In this document: piece by piece, positions 46,788 to 59,132 of the stretch
Numbering within the stretch: the stretch's first letter is position 1
How the letters are laid out: every line of letters starts with the position of its first letter
Source of the DNA: Clavelina lepadiformis
Taxonomy: Eukaryota; Chordata; Ascidiacea; Aplousobranchia; Clavelinidae
Length of the DNA: 64,000 nucleotides
NCBI RefSeq assembly: GCF_947623445.1
Contig: NC_135245.1
Coordinates: 2,797,501 to 2,861,500, forward strand
Direction of reading: 5' to 3'
The notes under the pieces: generated by a model
What the model was told of the DNA's origin: nothing
Seen by the model: the letters and a program-made list of their open reading frames with translations, nothing else
Database searches by the model: none
Program-made: the position numbers and the translations under genes

Positions 46788-49545
46788 ATGATGATAAAAC
46801 TAAGAAAATTTAAGCTGAACAAAGTGGGCTCTCTTTGTGCTTTCTTTCTATTTGCTGTTACCGTGGTTGGAATTTATATGAAAGATAAAGAAAAAAATTT
46901 CAAGCTGGTTAAGTACAAATCGGGAGAGAAAAACTATTTCGACTTTTCTCATAAAGATGAAAAGCGGAGCACAGTCTCGGAGATCATAAATGAAGTTGTA
47001 CGTAAAAGAAAACTATTATTAGAAAATATTGCAAATGAATATTATTAAGATAATAACTTAATCTTTGTATTATGAGATGCTACTTTTGATCAATATTTAT
47101 TTCATTTCGCGATCTCGTAGTATTTATTTGCAGCAAAAAATACTGTTTTCATATTATATGAACAGGCGGAGGATGGCGCCCAAACTAACAAGGCCGATAC
47201 GACGGCGTCAAAGTCTCCATCCAAGTGTAAGCCTCACCTTCAATTTGCCTACATTAAGACGCATAAAACCGGTAGCAGCGCAGTTCGGAATGTCGTTCAG
47301 CCTTACACAGCGAAGCACAATTTACGCGTGGTAGGTTACGTATGGTTCACTTTGCTCCCAGCTGAGTCAGTTTATTGCACTCTTTCCAAACACTTAGCCT
47401 ACTTCTTTTCGCTGTAACTTTTGGTTTCTAAAACATTTCGTACAGGCTACGAGCGGGATAAAGAATTATTTCGGCGGATATCCGGGACGTGTGAGAAGTG
47501 AATTTATACTCAAATACACTTCCGAAGGCCTAGTCCCGTTTACTAAAGACGATTCTTACATAATATTAAGTCACTGTCAGTCACCGTCACCAGCTGAGTC
47601 AGTTTATTGCACTCTTTCCAAACACTTAGCCTACTTCTTTTCGCTGTAACTTTTGGTTTCTAAAACATTTCGTACAGGCTACGAGCGGGATAAAGAATTA
47701 TTTCGGCGGATATCCGGGACGTGTGAGAAGTGAATTTATACTCAAATACACTTCCGAAGGCCTAGTCCCGTTTACTAAAGACGATTCTTACATAATATTA
47801 AGTCACTGTCGATTTGACGGAACTTTGCTTCGTGAGATAATGGATAAAAACACCAAGTGAGTTGTGAATTTATATATTGTAGACACTTAATCATTGGTTT
47901 TTCTTTTCTTTCTGGTCCATTTAACCTGGTGCCATCTTTGTAAAATTGCATTTGCATAAAAGTAATTCAATTCCATAGTCTTCATCGTCTTTAATCAGCC
48001 ATGGATGATCAGAAACCTTTGTTACTCTTTTCTGTTTTTTTTAGGTACATATCCATTGTCCGTGAGCCTTGGTACCAGTTCCAGTCATCTTTCCACTTTT
48101 ACTACACCTGCCCTAGAAGCAAAAAAACCTTCCTGTCAACCGGTTGCTACGTCTACCCATACATTGAAATAGCAAAGGGCAAAGAGCTTTCACTCTTTGA
48201 ATACTTCAACCTGGCCTATGAGAATTTAAACAGCTCCATACCCTGGTTTTTCAGGTTAGTTTTTTGATTTCATAGACATCTAACTATTTAACTTTCATTA
48301 AAACAATGGCGTTCAGCAGTGTCAGATGATAAAGACAACAAAATGAGAAAACATAAAAAAACTGAAACATTTATCTGTCTGAACATGTTTTATTGCGTTA
48401 CTTTTAAATTATCTAAACAGCAAACTGTTGTACTCGTTTCATTACAATGATCTGGACAGAGAGTAGATCTACACTTGTTACATAGGCTATTTTATTCCAT
48501 CAAATTTCATCGTTTTACTGCAGGAGCAAGAACTACCAAGCGTTTGATCTTGGTCTTGATCCGATGTTGGATGACGATGAGGAAATAGAGATCCAGGTGC
48601 AGAGACTCAGTTCCCAAATTGATCTCATGATGATAACAGAATACATGGATGAATCTCTTATTCTGCTCAAGGTATCTTGTATTAATATAGCCTATATGGG
48701 CTACTTGAATTATTTTTGATCTCGGATCAAAGAAACTTCACTTTTCGTTATCCCTGATATGTTTTATTCATATCTCCGGAATCACAAAATCTCCAGAATC
48801 TTCTTACTTTTTCCATATCTTATTTTAGCTAGCCTGGACTTTATTTTTATAATAACTTAGGCCTATTTCGCTTTAGTTAAACGCAACCAACCAGATCTGT
48901 CGTATACCTGATACATATAGCATTTCAAGTGCGGTAAATCAAAATAGGTTTGATTTTGTTACTTCATTTCTTTCTCAGGATCTGCTGTGTATGGATTGGG
49001 ATGATGTGACAAGTTACAAAGGAGAAAACAAAACGCCATACACTTCAATCACACTGGAGGAATACCCGGAAGTGATGAAAAAGTTCAATAAGATGTTTAA
49101 GCTGGTATGCAAATTGCCATAATTGTTTAACTAAAAGTTTAATGATTATAAAATTAACAGCAATCAACAAATTACTTTTGTCTGTTTCACGTGGAAATTT
49201 CAGGATGTGGCTCTTTATCGTCGCTTTAACGCCACCTTCTGGCAGAAAGTAGAGGATTATGGTCGGGAAAGGATGTACAATGACGTCATGACACTGCGCA
49301 GATTGAGAGAAAAGCGAAAAGAAGATAATGACGTGAAAGATGAAGAATTATCCCGCTCGCGAAGAAATAGCGTGGCCGACTCACATTACAAACTTTACGC
49401 GACCGTTCCAAAAGCTCCAACTAGGAATTATGAGTTGAACATTTTAAAACGGAAAATAGCAGAACAAAGCCGAGGGTTGAACCCAAGTCAGATAATTGAC
49501 CTTGCCGATTACATGGCTGATAACTACGGCCTGTGTCCTCTGTGA
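46788..49545 (+). CDS. gal3st: galactose-3-O-sulfotransferase-like protein, copy 2
   Basis: Seven exons (46788-46997, 47166-47330, 47678-47856, 48045-48254, 48524-48671, 48979-49104, 49204-49545) give 459 residues; the exon 1 end could also be 46994. The membrane anchor is at about residues 13-31 (VGSLCAFFLFAVTVVGIYM). The PAPS loop is YIKTHKTGSSA (Gly retained) at about 99-109 and the 3'-phosphate motif is SIVREPWYQFQSSF near 188-201. The blocks FGGYPGR, SHCRFDGT and PWFFRSKNYQAFDLG follow, and the C-terminus NYGLCPL matches copy 1 (NHGWCPL). Exons 3, 4 and 5 have the same lengths as in copy 1 (179, 210, 148), so the pair arose by tandem duplication. Exon 3 is preceded by a broken second copy of itself (see 47358). 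AATAAA is at 50146. It is predicted to be Golgi-resident and to act on terminal galactose. Confidence 0.9.
47358..47578 (+). repeat. tandem duplication, first (non-functional) copy of exon 3 region
   Basis: The 221-bp segment recurs at an offset of 232 bp (47590-47810), with 11 bases (47579-47589) between, and I see no difference between the copies. This copy holds the end of intron 2 with its acceptor CGTACAG and the first 133 bases of exon 3 (from 47446). It lacks the last 46 bases and the donor. Reading on from it runs through duplicated intron to a stop, so the message must skip it and use the downstream acceptor at 47677. Confidence 0.9.
47590..47810 (+). repeat. tandem duplication, second copy, continuing into functional exon 3
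   Basis: Same segment as 47358-47578. Here exon 3 goes on to its donor GTGAGT at 47857. Confidence 0.9.
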
Positions 49546-51544
49546 GCATTACCACGGAGAAACGTTTTTATTGGCCTACGCACTGTGAACCGTTTCCGAA
49601 GCGGGGTTGGATGTTTCGAATGCAGCAGTCAGCATATAGCCCATCAGCGGTGTAAGTTATGGAAGCAAAACTGACTTGTTTGGAATACAACAGTATCGGC
49701 CGGTTCGAAGGTCTTGTCCTATTAAAACTGTCGATTTCCAAGACCAAGCAACCCTTGGAAAACTAATAAGAGCATTAAAACTTGTAATTTCATGCGTGGT
49801 ATAAAAACACATCGTAGAGTATGGATGAAAGCCATTGCAGCCAAAATACGCAAGATCAGGCCAGAGTTTGTACCTTATCAGAATGGACTTCAGACAAATC
49901 ATCACCACGAGCAACTCACTACCTCACCTGTTCCACAAATATTAATGTTGAATCTGTTTAACTGCGTCATTACCTTTACCTGTTAGAAATTCATTCTTTC
50001 AAATATATACCTCGGGAGCCTTCAAATGGCGGATCTCGATCCGAATCTTTTCAACTTTTTGTGTGTGCTGCAGCACATTTCACTTTTGACTTTTACAAAG
50101 TTATTAATATGTTGTTGGACCTACAATGTAGGGTACATTTACATAAATAAAGCACCATAAAAATTAAATCATGTCCAATATGTTTACTATTCGTATTTAG
50201 TGGATCATTATGTTGTCAGGTTTGGCTGTGGTGGATCATGGCAGAAATCATTTGAACACCCCTGATATTTATCAATACATAGTATACCGAGAAATTCCTG
50301 TTTTGAACAAGTTCAAACAATGGTAAGGCGTGGAGTTGGTTTGCGCATTGTCTAATGTCGGCCGCAATCCGGTGATCCATTATTTTACCAAGATAGTATG
50401 GAGCGTTTATAAGTGAAGAAGCTTACACTAATTCTCCCTTCAAATACAGATGCTTGGTCAGTAAATGTGGGTAATTTATGCGGAATAAAACTGCTCTTAT
50501 GGAAAATCAGATACAGCCAATTCTGTAAAAAGCAGGAGCCAAAATATAAGTGAAGTTTTTTTTGAAGAGAAAAACAAACGCTACGTTATAAATTGACAAA
50601 AAGTCACCAGGAAGAAAGTACTAGGTTACACAAGATTCTGATACAGATATAACAACGAAAAGAAGATATCCAATTCGGCAAAACTGTTAAAAGAATTAGC
50701 TTAAGATTCGCTCAAATTAATTAAGAACTTACATTGATTTGGAAAAACATTGCAAGTTAAAAGCTAGGTGGAGCACCAACCTTGTTAAATGTCTGAAATT
50801 TGCGTAAGAACGACTCAAAAACGCATTTTTTCTTTTCTGTTTGAAGGAAATACGACAATCGGTTGATGGAACATTCGCGCCCACCATCATACATGTAGTT
50901 ATAATGTCACAAAATACTGCTCTAAACGAATAACAAAACAAATGTCGTCAGGCGATGACGTAAGAATGAGTGAACAATTAAGCAGCTGGCCAGAGGTCAC
51001 GTGATTTGACTTACAAGGAACTTTCCCAATCGCTTGGGTGAATTTAAACGAAGACTCATCAATGGTGCACAAACCTTTGTTAATAAAGCGCTTCCAAATC
51101 CACAAGAGAACCGGACAGCATGTTCTATTCACGTACTGAGTTTACAGCGACCGAGCCACGGGAGCTTTGACGCATTTTTCCGGGTTATTGCACATTTTTG
51201 AAAGGGGACAGCATATTGGGTAAGAAGTTTAACAAGGCATCTATTTTTAACATTACGAGGATCGCCCAAGAAATGTGGTGGCAAATATGAGCTTGCTGTT
51301 CTTCTGCGTAAAGTATCGGTATTGTACGCACTTGAGCACGGAGTAAGAATGTACTCAAACACACAATTACGTTTCGGTGCCCTGGTTTTATGAGAAAAGT
51401 TTCAGTCTAAAACTTGGGCCGCTTCGCGTGTTTTAATAACGCAATAGCCACAGCACCTGGCTGAGCCTGGTAAAATTCTCTGTAAAAGTTTTCTAGTGCG
51501 ATTAATAAAATAAGGAAATGGTAGAATAAGCCTCGAATAAGAAA
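49546..51544. other. intergenic between sulfotransferase copy 2 and GIT
   Basis: The two genes converge here. Seen: AATAAA at 50146 for the plus-strand gene, and ATTAAA on the minus strand near 51432-51437, a possible GIT poly(A) signal. Short open frames have no support. Confidence 0.5.
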
Positions 51545-54500
51545 CTACATTGAAGACGCTGACGAGGACCCTTGCGATTGGAGCTTTGTTGTCATGGTAA
51601 CGAGCTCCTTCTCGGCCTTGGCAATGTCATAGGCGTTCTTTATAATCTCCTCGGTGACCTGAAATCAAACAAAAATCGATTTTTTTGCGTAACAAGTGAA
51701 ATCTAAACAGTAATTTTTTGCTGCAAGCGACAAACAACGAGAAAAAACGTATCAAAACAAGTTTTAAGTGATACCGATGTACTACAACAACTTTACATTT
51801 AAGCAAAATTACAATTAAAAATAGCCTGCCCTCTTCAAAGAGTGAACCGAACCTGTTTCGAATTGACAGCGATTCCTTGATCTGCGACTTCTATGCATCG
51901 ACTCTTTAGTTTCCCCGCTCCTCCGATCAATTTCTTGAGAACAGCCGACATTTCCTTATCGTCTGGATTCTGGAAATTGAGCAATACAAAACAGTGATTA
52001 TGATAAGGAGACAGTTATCGCGTGTGAGAAACCTATGTTACGTTATGCTTAGTGATTATGGCACTTTATAACAATGTGGTTATGTCAACAACATGCAGTT
52101 TCTGCTTCGGTGAAGTTTCTGTAAGAATTTCTAAACAACTTTTGTCACCGTATCCCAACTTACCTCTGGAAATAAATCCACAATCTCTTGCACAGCAATA
52201 CGAATGTTCTCGGAGCAATTAAGATAACTTTCCATCCTGCTTTTTTGAGCCGCTTGCAGAAGATTTTGAATATTACGAGTAACCTAAAGCATTTAAAAAT
52301 AACCATAAGCGTTTCAACAATGTAATCAACTCACTACTTGCCATTTACAGACATACATGCGCTTGATATGTGATGTGCAATTATACAAAAGAACAAATAA
52401 TGGCGATGATTAAACCAAGAACAATACAAACGTAACAAGTTACAATTAAAGACAAAGATGATTTTTCCTCTTCGTTCCATGTCTTTTATCTAATTATTAT
52501 AACATCTATTCCTAATTATTTTGACCAGGTCTTACAGTTTCTGTTTTCCTTATGACTTCCTCTGCTCGGGGAAGTTGTTTCGAGGTGGGAAGCGGGTCTT
52601 GTTCCCTCATCTCGTCTTCATCCTTGTTATCGGATGCAATAACACCTCCAGACAAGGATTCGGGAGATTTAGGTTTATCTTGAGGAATGTTGTTGTTTTC
52701 GTTCGTATTAGACGTTTCGCTGCCATTTTTCGATGACCTTTGCAACAAAAATGAGCTTTTAAAACGCAAACTACACCGACAAACATAAAACTAACAGAAC
52801 TAAATATGAAAGGGTCTTGAAATTGCAATAAGAATTAAGGAATAAAAATATATAGATAGTATAACAAAAATTATTGAGAAAAACAACATACCATAACAGT
52901 AAATAACAACATCTAGACATGAACAGTTAAATAGCAAGAAGCTGTTGATCAAGGGCTACAAAGTATTAAGATATTAACTTAGTACAAGCCTTGTTAATAA
53001 ATCATTTACTAGCCTACAACTTACTGCTTATCAGCGAGGGTGTCTAGAGAGCCAGCACTGCCCTTTCTAGCACGAACATCACCGTTTCCACCAACTGATG
53101 CAATGTTATTGTCGTATTCGCTTCCAGTACTGTTGTGAGGGCTCTGTTCTCTTAGGTGAGGCGTCTTTTTCAGTGCCCTGCCACCATCCTGGGTAGTATT
53201 TACATTCATCATGTGACGACTGGTTTTGTTTACTTAGAGCTTATCAATCAACAGGTTATTTCTCATCAGGCGTGCCACATCACCCGGGTCATCAATTTTG
53301 GTGGAATTGAACTCTGTATTGGCTTTTCTATTTCATCTAACTTTACCGACCATACCTTCTCACAACGTCTAATGTGAGATTAATTTTAACTTTGCAAAAG
53401 CGTTTCAACACTGAATAACGTTAAACGCATATTCACTTAAGTTATATCAACCATAATTCAATTTTTAAAAATTGGTAATATGGTTAAATTGAAAATCTGA
53501 ACTGCTGTCACTGATACAACGACAGCAGTTCAGATTTAATTGGGTACAGTCAGCTAAGCAGTTTTAGTTTCAAAAAGTTTTCAGTTGTTTAAGTTCAAGT
53601 GTGGGCCGCAAAACTTAGTTGAATCAAATATCTTCCAGTTGTTTGTGACATAACAATCACTCTTTTGCACTAGATGAGCAACAGCCTGCACTATTGACCG
53701 GAAGCATCTTTCATAGCGGCTAATCTATTTAATAAGCTTGGAAGTTTATTTTTTAACTTACACCACTTTGACCAGGACCATCAACTTGAGTGGCACCCTC
53801 GCAGTTAGATAATACCCCGTGCTGAGTTTCGTGGATTGTGCGCCTGCGTTGTTCACGGCTGTCCATCGAGGAAAGTGAGGATTGGCTTCCGGCTACTACA
53901 AAGCGTTTCACTTTAGTATGTCAACAGAACTCGATGGATGCATGCAAGTAGAAAACGTCAACTTACAAGATTCAGTCGCATTGTAAACAGAAGTTGGCCG
54001 GCTTAGATTGTTCCCAGTTACACTGCTTCCTGTTCTTGAACCAACTGGACCAAGGTTTGGTGCTGGCGGTTTCGACACAGCTTTTCGTTCCATTGGCTTG
54101 AAAGCGGACGAGTACTGGTTGACCTGCTGCTTTTGCTTGAGAAGTTCGTGATTGTGTTTTGCCAACGAAGTCACCTGCAAGTATTTAAGCAACGCTAGAT
54201 GTTACATTTCAGGATGTAATACGATACAACCAAAGCAAGTAAAACAATGATCAATTAAGTAAAACAACAGACAGAACAGTAACAACAGAAGTACTTCTGT
54301 GTGTCCAGTGTTAACTGTATCACAAAGAGAGTTAAAATTAGTATGTGTGCAGTTTTTCGTCTACATTTGAAGGTTTGTTTGGTCCATACCTTGTTTGACA
54401 GATCCCGATTGAGTTCAAGGAGCTTCGTGCATTTTTCCTCTGATTCTTGAAGTTTTTGTTTTAGGACGAGATATTCATTGAGAGGAATACTAACTGGTTG

Positions 54501-57500
54501 TGAAGGACGAACTACGATATAAACAAAATATAATAATAACAGAAGAAACAGCAGAAAAATTCTGCAAAATTTCTATAATGGCGCACACCACATTAGATGC
54601 TGATACAATGACTCGCACAAACAAATCGTAACACAATGACACAATGTTTCTTGCGCTTTTGTATCAAATTTTCACACAACAATTTATGTCGCACATAATT
54701 TTAAACATTTCATATTTTATTAATAGTCAGTTAAAATCAAATTTTATCAGATATTACAGAACATTGTCCTGCTTACCTGCTGAGTCTTCAATAGATTGAT
54801 AATCAAGGCCATCCGGAGGCAGGTCGTAAATTGGATCTTCATTGCAATAGTCTTTCTTAGGTGGAGACTGACAAAGGTTTAATGACCCATCTAGTTTCAA
54901 GAACAGACCTTAGTATGGGTCACTTGAAAAATTGTTGAAGAAATTTCTTTTCCTTACACAGTTACGATTCAGACACAGTGGAAGTGCAAAACTTGCGTTT
55001 GTTCAAGACCACAGCAAAAAATTAAAAAACCGGTTTGTTTTAACCGTATTTAGCTTTATTTTAACCTTTTTAGAACACTAACTACAAGCAATATACAGTT
55101 TTAAAGTGAGCTAGCTTGATAAGTTATTACCAACCACACAATGTTAACATAAAAACGACTTAAACTATATAAGTGCAGTTTGAAAAATAATGAAATGCTA
55201 AGATGTTGGCAAAAACCATTGTTACTGAACAACACTGACTGAAGTTGTAACATCAGAACACCAGGTAACTAGTTAACTACTAGTTAATTACTGGGTAACT
55301 ATAATAACTGTAGAAACCAAGAGAAAATGTTGATGTGTACCTCTAACATAACTGTTATCAAAATGCAAGAAACATTAAAACTAAAACCCATGGAATCAAT
55401 GTATAGCTCACCATAGGCAGACTGACGGCGAACAATGTCATGCAATATGTCACTGATGAGTACAGCAAATTCCCGTGGAGTGAACCTAGCAAGCTTCTGA
55501 CGACCCTGGTTTCTAACAAGGTTTATATCAAAGTTTGTTAGACAATGTAAGTTACTGCAAAAATTTCATGTTGGAATACAAAACATGTTAAACGCAAAGA
55601 CGTGTATGTTGTATGCATATTCACGTCGCAAGATTACACAAATCAGACAATACACAAGAATACAAATTAACACATCAATGTCTTATTATTTTGACCACGA
55701 TTTCCAATTGCGGCATAGATGTAATTCCTCAGTAGCAATTGATTTAATTCATTTCTTTCTAGATTCAGTGTAAATCTTATGTTTGCTTTAAATCTTCTAA
55801 AGATTTACATCCCTAGCACCTTTGTGTTTGTTTTAAATCGTCAAATTGTACCTTGTGGTTGTGTAATCGGGGTTCACTGTTAGAAAGGGAACAGCAATGT
55901 GGTCGTTAGGGACAATCTTTGCCCCAACCTGCCTCACTTCCTGCCAGATTTGTTCAGTTTCACGGCGGTCCACTTCGTCATAGACGTCCATCGCCAGTTC
56001 TTCAAAGATCTGATTACTCAGCTAAAATTTATATGATATCTCTTTAATGTCAATCATGCATTGCTAAGTTGAGTTTCGACAAAATAACAATAAATTCACA
56101 ATTAGGACAACACGTGCAAGAAACATTTCTAACTCCAATAAAAATAGCATGTTTCAGAAAAACTTTTGTCCTTCCTCAAGGTTAAAAGTCATTCACATTA
56201 TCCCAAATACAAGCAACATAATTAAACAAACCGCTTGCAGTCTTTTCCGTCCATCCTGTCCAACACCATTATTTCTTGCTTTCGACATTGCATAATGATT
56301 TTTGCTTTTATGATCTATTAATACACATTAGTTAGGGAGGAATAGTGTTTAACATGTCAAAATCATTGCATTGCGATCACTTCATACTTTATTTGAATAC
56401 AGACACAAATTTTGCTAAATTTACTAAGCTGCACAAAAAATAATATGTTGCAATATATTAAGTGTGTTGATGTTGTTAAGTGCAATCTTGTCTCATTACC
56501 ACAAATAAGCAAACAAAATTATGCCGATATCACACAAACTAACCTGGCTTCAAACCCCACACAAAATTAGACAGCCTGTCCGAGAGTTCATATTGCAACT
56601 CTATCAGTCTGTCGGCAATCTCATTATGACCTTCTGCACGTGCTAGGTCTTCAGGTGTCAGCCGATTGGTGTCTCGGGCGGCAGGGTCTGCACCGTAGGT
56701 TACAAGCAATTCAATCTGGTATGCTTGGCCGGCTTTGGCAGCGACGTGCAATGGTGTATTTCCTCTTTCCTGGTAATAATCGGTTGCCGTTAATGCAAAT
56801 AAACTGTAAATTGATGCAAAACCTGCTTTTGTTTAATGCAGTTAATATAGTAATATACTGCCTAAACAGAAAAACCAAACAGAAAAGTTGCGTTATTTTC
56901 ATAGGTCAATTTCTTTTGGTTGATATTTGGGTCAGGAAAATATGTGGAGCGTTTTTAGTATACTGTAAATCAATACTGGTTAATATTGACAAAGCGAAAC
57001 CTTGAAGAGTCAGATGCAACAAAAGGAACATTTACTTACAGAGTGAAAGAAATTAGCATGAGCACCAAGTGATAGAAGTCGAAGGCTGGTGTCCAGGTTG
57101 GCAGTTCTCACGCTGGAATGTAATTGCTTCCCGAGATCCTCATCGTGCTGTCGAGGAGGACGGTGTACATAGGCAAGCTGCTCATATTTGGCGCGAATGA
57201 AGTCATTTTTAGTGCTGCTGCAATAGGAATTTAACACCACAAGTTAGATAAGTGATGTTGTTACGACCAATTAGTTAAAACCGCAAGTCAGCAACTATCT
57301 AAAATTGACAAAGCCAAAAAAGAATAAATTAAATAAGTAAGTAGCTAGTTTGCAAATACACTTACTGGATGGAGTCCGATGGGTTTGGTTTTCTTTTTCC
57401 GCTACGAATTTGCTGGGGATCGAGCAGAGAATGTTCCCAAATGGAGTTGGCACCGACCAAGACCAACTGTTTAACCATGTTCAATTGATTTTCATGCCAT

Positions 57501-58233
57501 ATGCTCTTTTGCAGATGTTTTACCTGCAAATGTGTAATAAAAGTGTTACCAGTAGCTAACGAAATTGTTGGTAATTCAGCAAAAAGTTATTTGTCGTTTT
57601 CAGGATTGTTAATCCCTTTTAAAATTTCGGTCATTTTTGTTGCCAAAAACATGGTTTGTGGAACATAATTACGCAGAGCACAACAACAACGCACCACATG
57701 TCCCTCAGTCATTGTTTCATTAACTATTCATTAAAATGTATTAATATCAGTAATTAATAATATCATATCCATCGTATGTATGCATAATATGTATATATAC
57801 ACATTTAACTTCAATGCTGACTGGATACCACTTTATATACATATTTTTAACAATTTTATACATATTTATAGTAGAGAATAATTTATATACTTGAGACACA
57901 TGACGGCCAAGGTTTCTGTGGACCCCTGCACAGTCATTGCACATGTAGACCCCTCTGTTGACGGATGCCCAGCATGGCTCTGAATATGACGACAATTAAT
58001 TAATAATTTGTTAGTTCCCATAAAAATCATAGCAAGGATTGACAACAGCATATTACACTGAATTAGAGTGACCGGATACAAACTTAACTTTGAAAGAAAG
58101 TGTAGGCCATATATGTCATACTGTATTTATTCACAGATGCTATAGACGTAGTAGCAAATTATAATGTATGTATACCTGGTGCACTACAATCTGCACAAAT
58201 CTCTAAGGTGGTGCGTATTTTTGGCTTCGTCAT
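51545..58233 (-). CDS. GIT: ARF GTPase-activating protein GIT
   Basis: Seventeen exons join in phase to 784 residues: 58233-58176, 57979-57891, 57523-57366, 57217-57040, 56769-56544, 56314-56232, 56021-55852, 55512-55412, 54890-54777, 54511-54390, 54174-53967, 53892-53762, 53188-53025, 52737-52536, 52283-52164, 51969-51853, 51658-51545. GIT is an ARF-GAP and scaffold that pairs with PIX and binds paxillin at focal adhesions. The zinc finger has C13, C16, C33 and C36, with catalytic Arg41 in GVHRNLGRH. Ankyrin repeats span about 130-235 ([23 protein letters not shown]). The Spa2-homology repeats are [20 protein letters not shown] (265-284) and [15 protein letters not shown] (about 330-344). 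A coiled coil (about 400-450) starts [17 protein letters not shown]. The FAT-like paxillin-binding domain (about 660-784) includes [20 protein letters not shown] and [18 protein letters not shown]. Length and domain order match vertebrate GIT1/GIT2. There is no break. EPCW replaces the usual DPxW next to the zinc finger. Confidence 0.96.
53493..53537. repeat. perfect 17-bp hairpin in a GIT intron
   Basis: AAATCTGAACTGCTGTC and its exact reverse complement are separated by 11 bases, within the intron between exons 12 and 13. The outer flanks (AATTG before, AATTGG after) can extend the pairing with a bulge. It could be a transposon relic or a structured RNA. Confidence 0.8.
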
Positions 58234-58250
58234 CGTCTATGACCTCGTTG

Positions 58251-58252
58251 CC
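58251..58252 (-). promoter_or_regulatory. probable leader acceptor of GIT
   Basis: On the minus strand CTCGTAAATTAG ends at 58252, leaving an 18-base leader before the ATG at 58233. As for the gene at 4510, this fits spliced-leader addition; a cis-spliced untranslated exon upstream is the alternative. Confidence 0.45.
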
Positions 58253-58771
58253 TAATTTACGAGTACTGATTATGTTATTGTAAGTCAGGAAACGACAACT
58301 AGCAAACTAGTCAATTTACAAAGCAAATTACTTTTCCATTTTCAACATTTGTTGAAATTTTTGTATCAGATAACAAACTTGTATATAATATATATTTATA
58401 TATATATTTTCAACAAATCTGCAAGAAAATGTATTATTTACAAATCATCAAAAAATACTGTGCATTTAAGATTTTCAGTGTACCAACCATTGATTAAGAG
58501 TACACAGCAATATATAGTATATAATTAGAAAAGTTTGAATAACCTTCTCGTATATCGTATCAACTTTTATATAATAATGAAAGAAGCAACACGACAAATC
58601 TGTGAATCATTTCCATTTTCCGCAATAAAACTAGCTATGTTTAGTCATATCTGCTAAATCACCTCTGATACAGAAATGTTTGCATCACAGTGATTTGACA
58701 TTGACAGCTCCGCTATTGCTTCAATATCAACATTTACAAGTTGGTATCCTTTGTTTAGTGTAAGTTATAGA
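58253..58771. other. GIT upstream region
   Basis: AT-rich with a TATATA-rich stretch at about 58381-58410. No conserved promoter motif can be named. Confidence 0.4.
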
Positions 58772-59124
58772 CAGGGTTGCCATACCGTCCTTATTTATAA
58801 GATTTGTCCTTATTTTAAAGGTCCGTGTCTTAGAAAATATGTTTGTCCTTATTTCTAAGAAATGTCCTTATTTTCACTTACGTCCTTATTTTTAGGGCGG
58901 AGGTGGGCACTTTTGTCCTTATTTTGGGCATTTTGTCACCTTTACGATACCATTTTGTACCAAAGAGATACCAAAATTATGAACATGCAGATAGTGTCTC
59001 GTTTTTTTTTTGTTTTTTTTTAGGAACATTGGTTGCTTTCTCTTGTTGTACACTGTTTAAGGTGGTATTCCTCGTTGATTTTCTAGTCGTCCTTATTTTT
59101 GAGTTGAGACTGATGGCAACCCTG
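58772..59124. mobile_element. small hAT-like element with internal GTCCTTATTT repeats
   Basis: The 353-bp element has ends CAGGGTTGCCATAC and TGATGGCAACCCTG, flanked by a perfect 8-bp target duplication GTTATAGA (58764-58771 and 59125-59132). Seven copies of GTCCTTATTT lie inside, six in the left half and one near the right end. No transposase is present. Perfect flanking repeats suggest a fairly recent insertion. Confidence 0.85.
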
Positions 59125-59132
59125 GTTATAGA

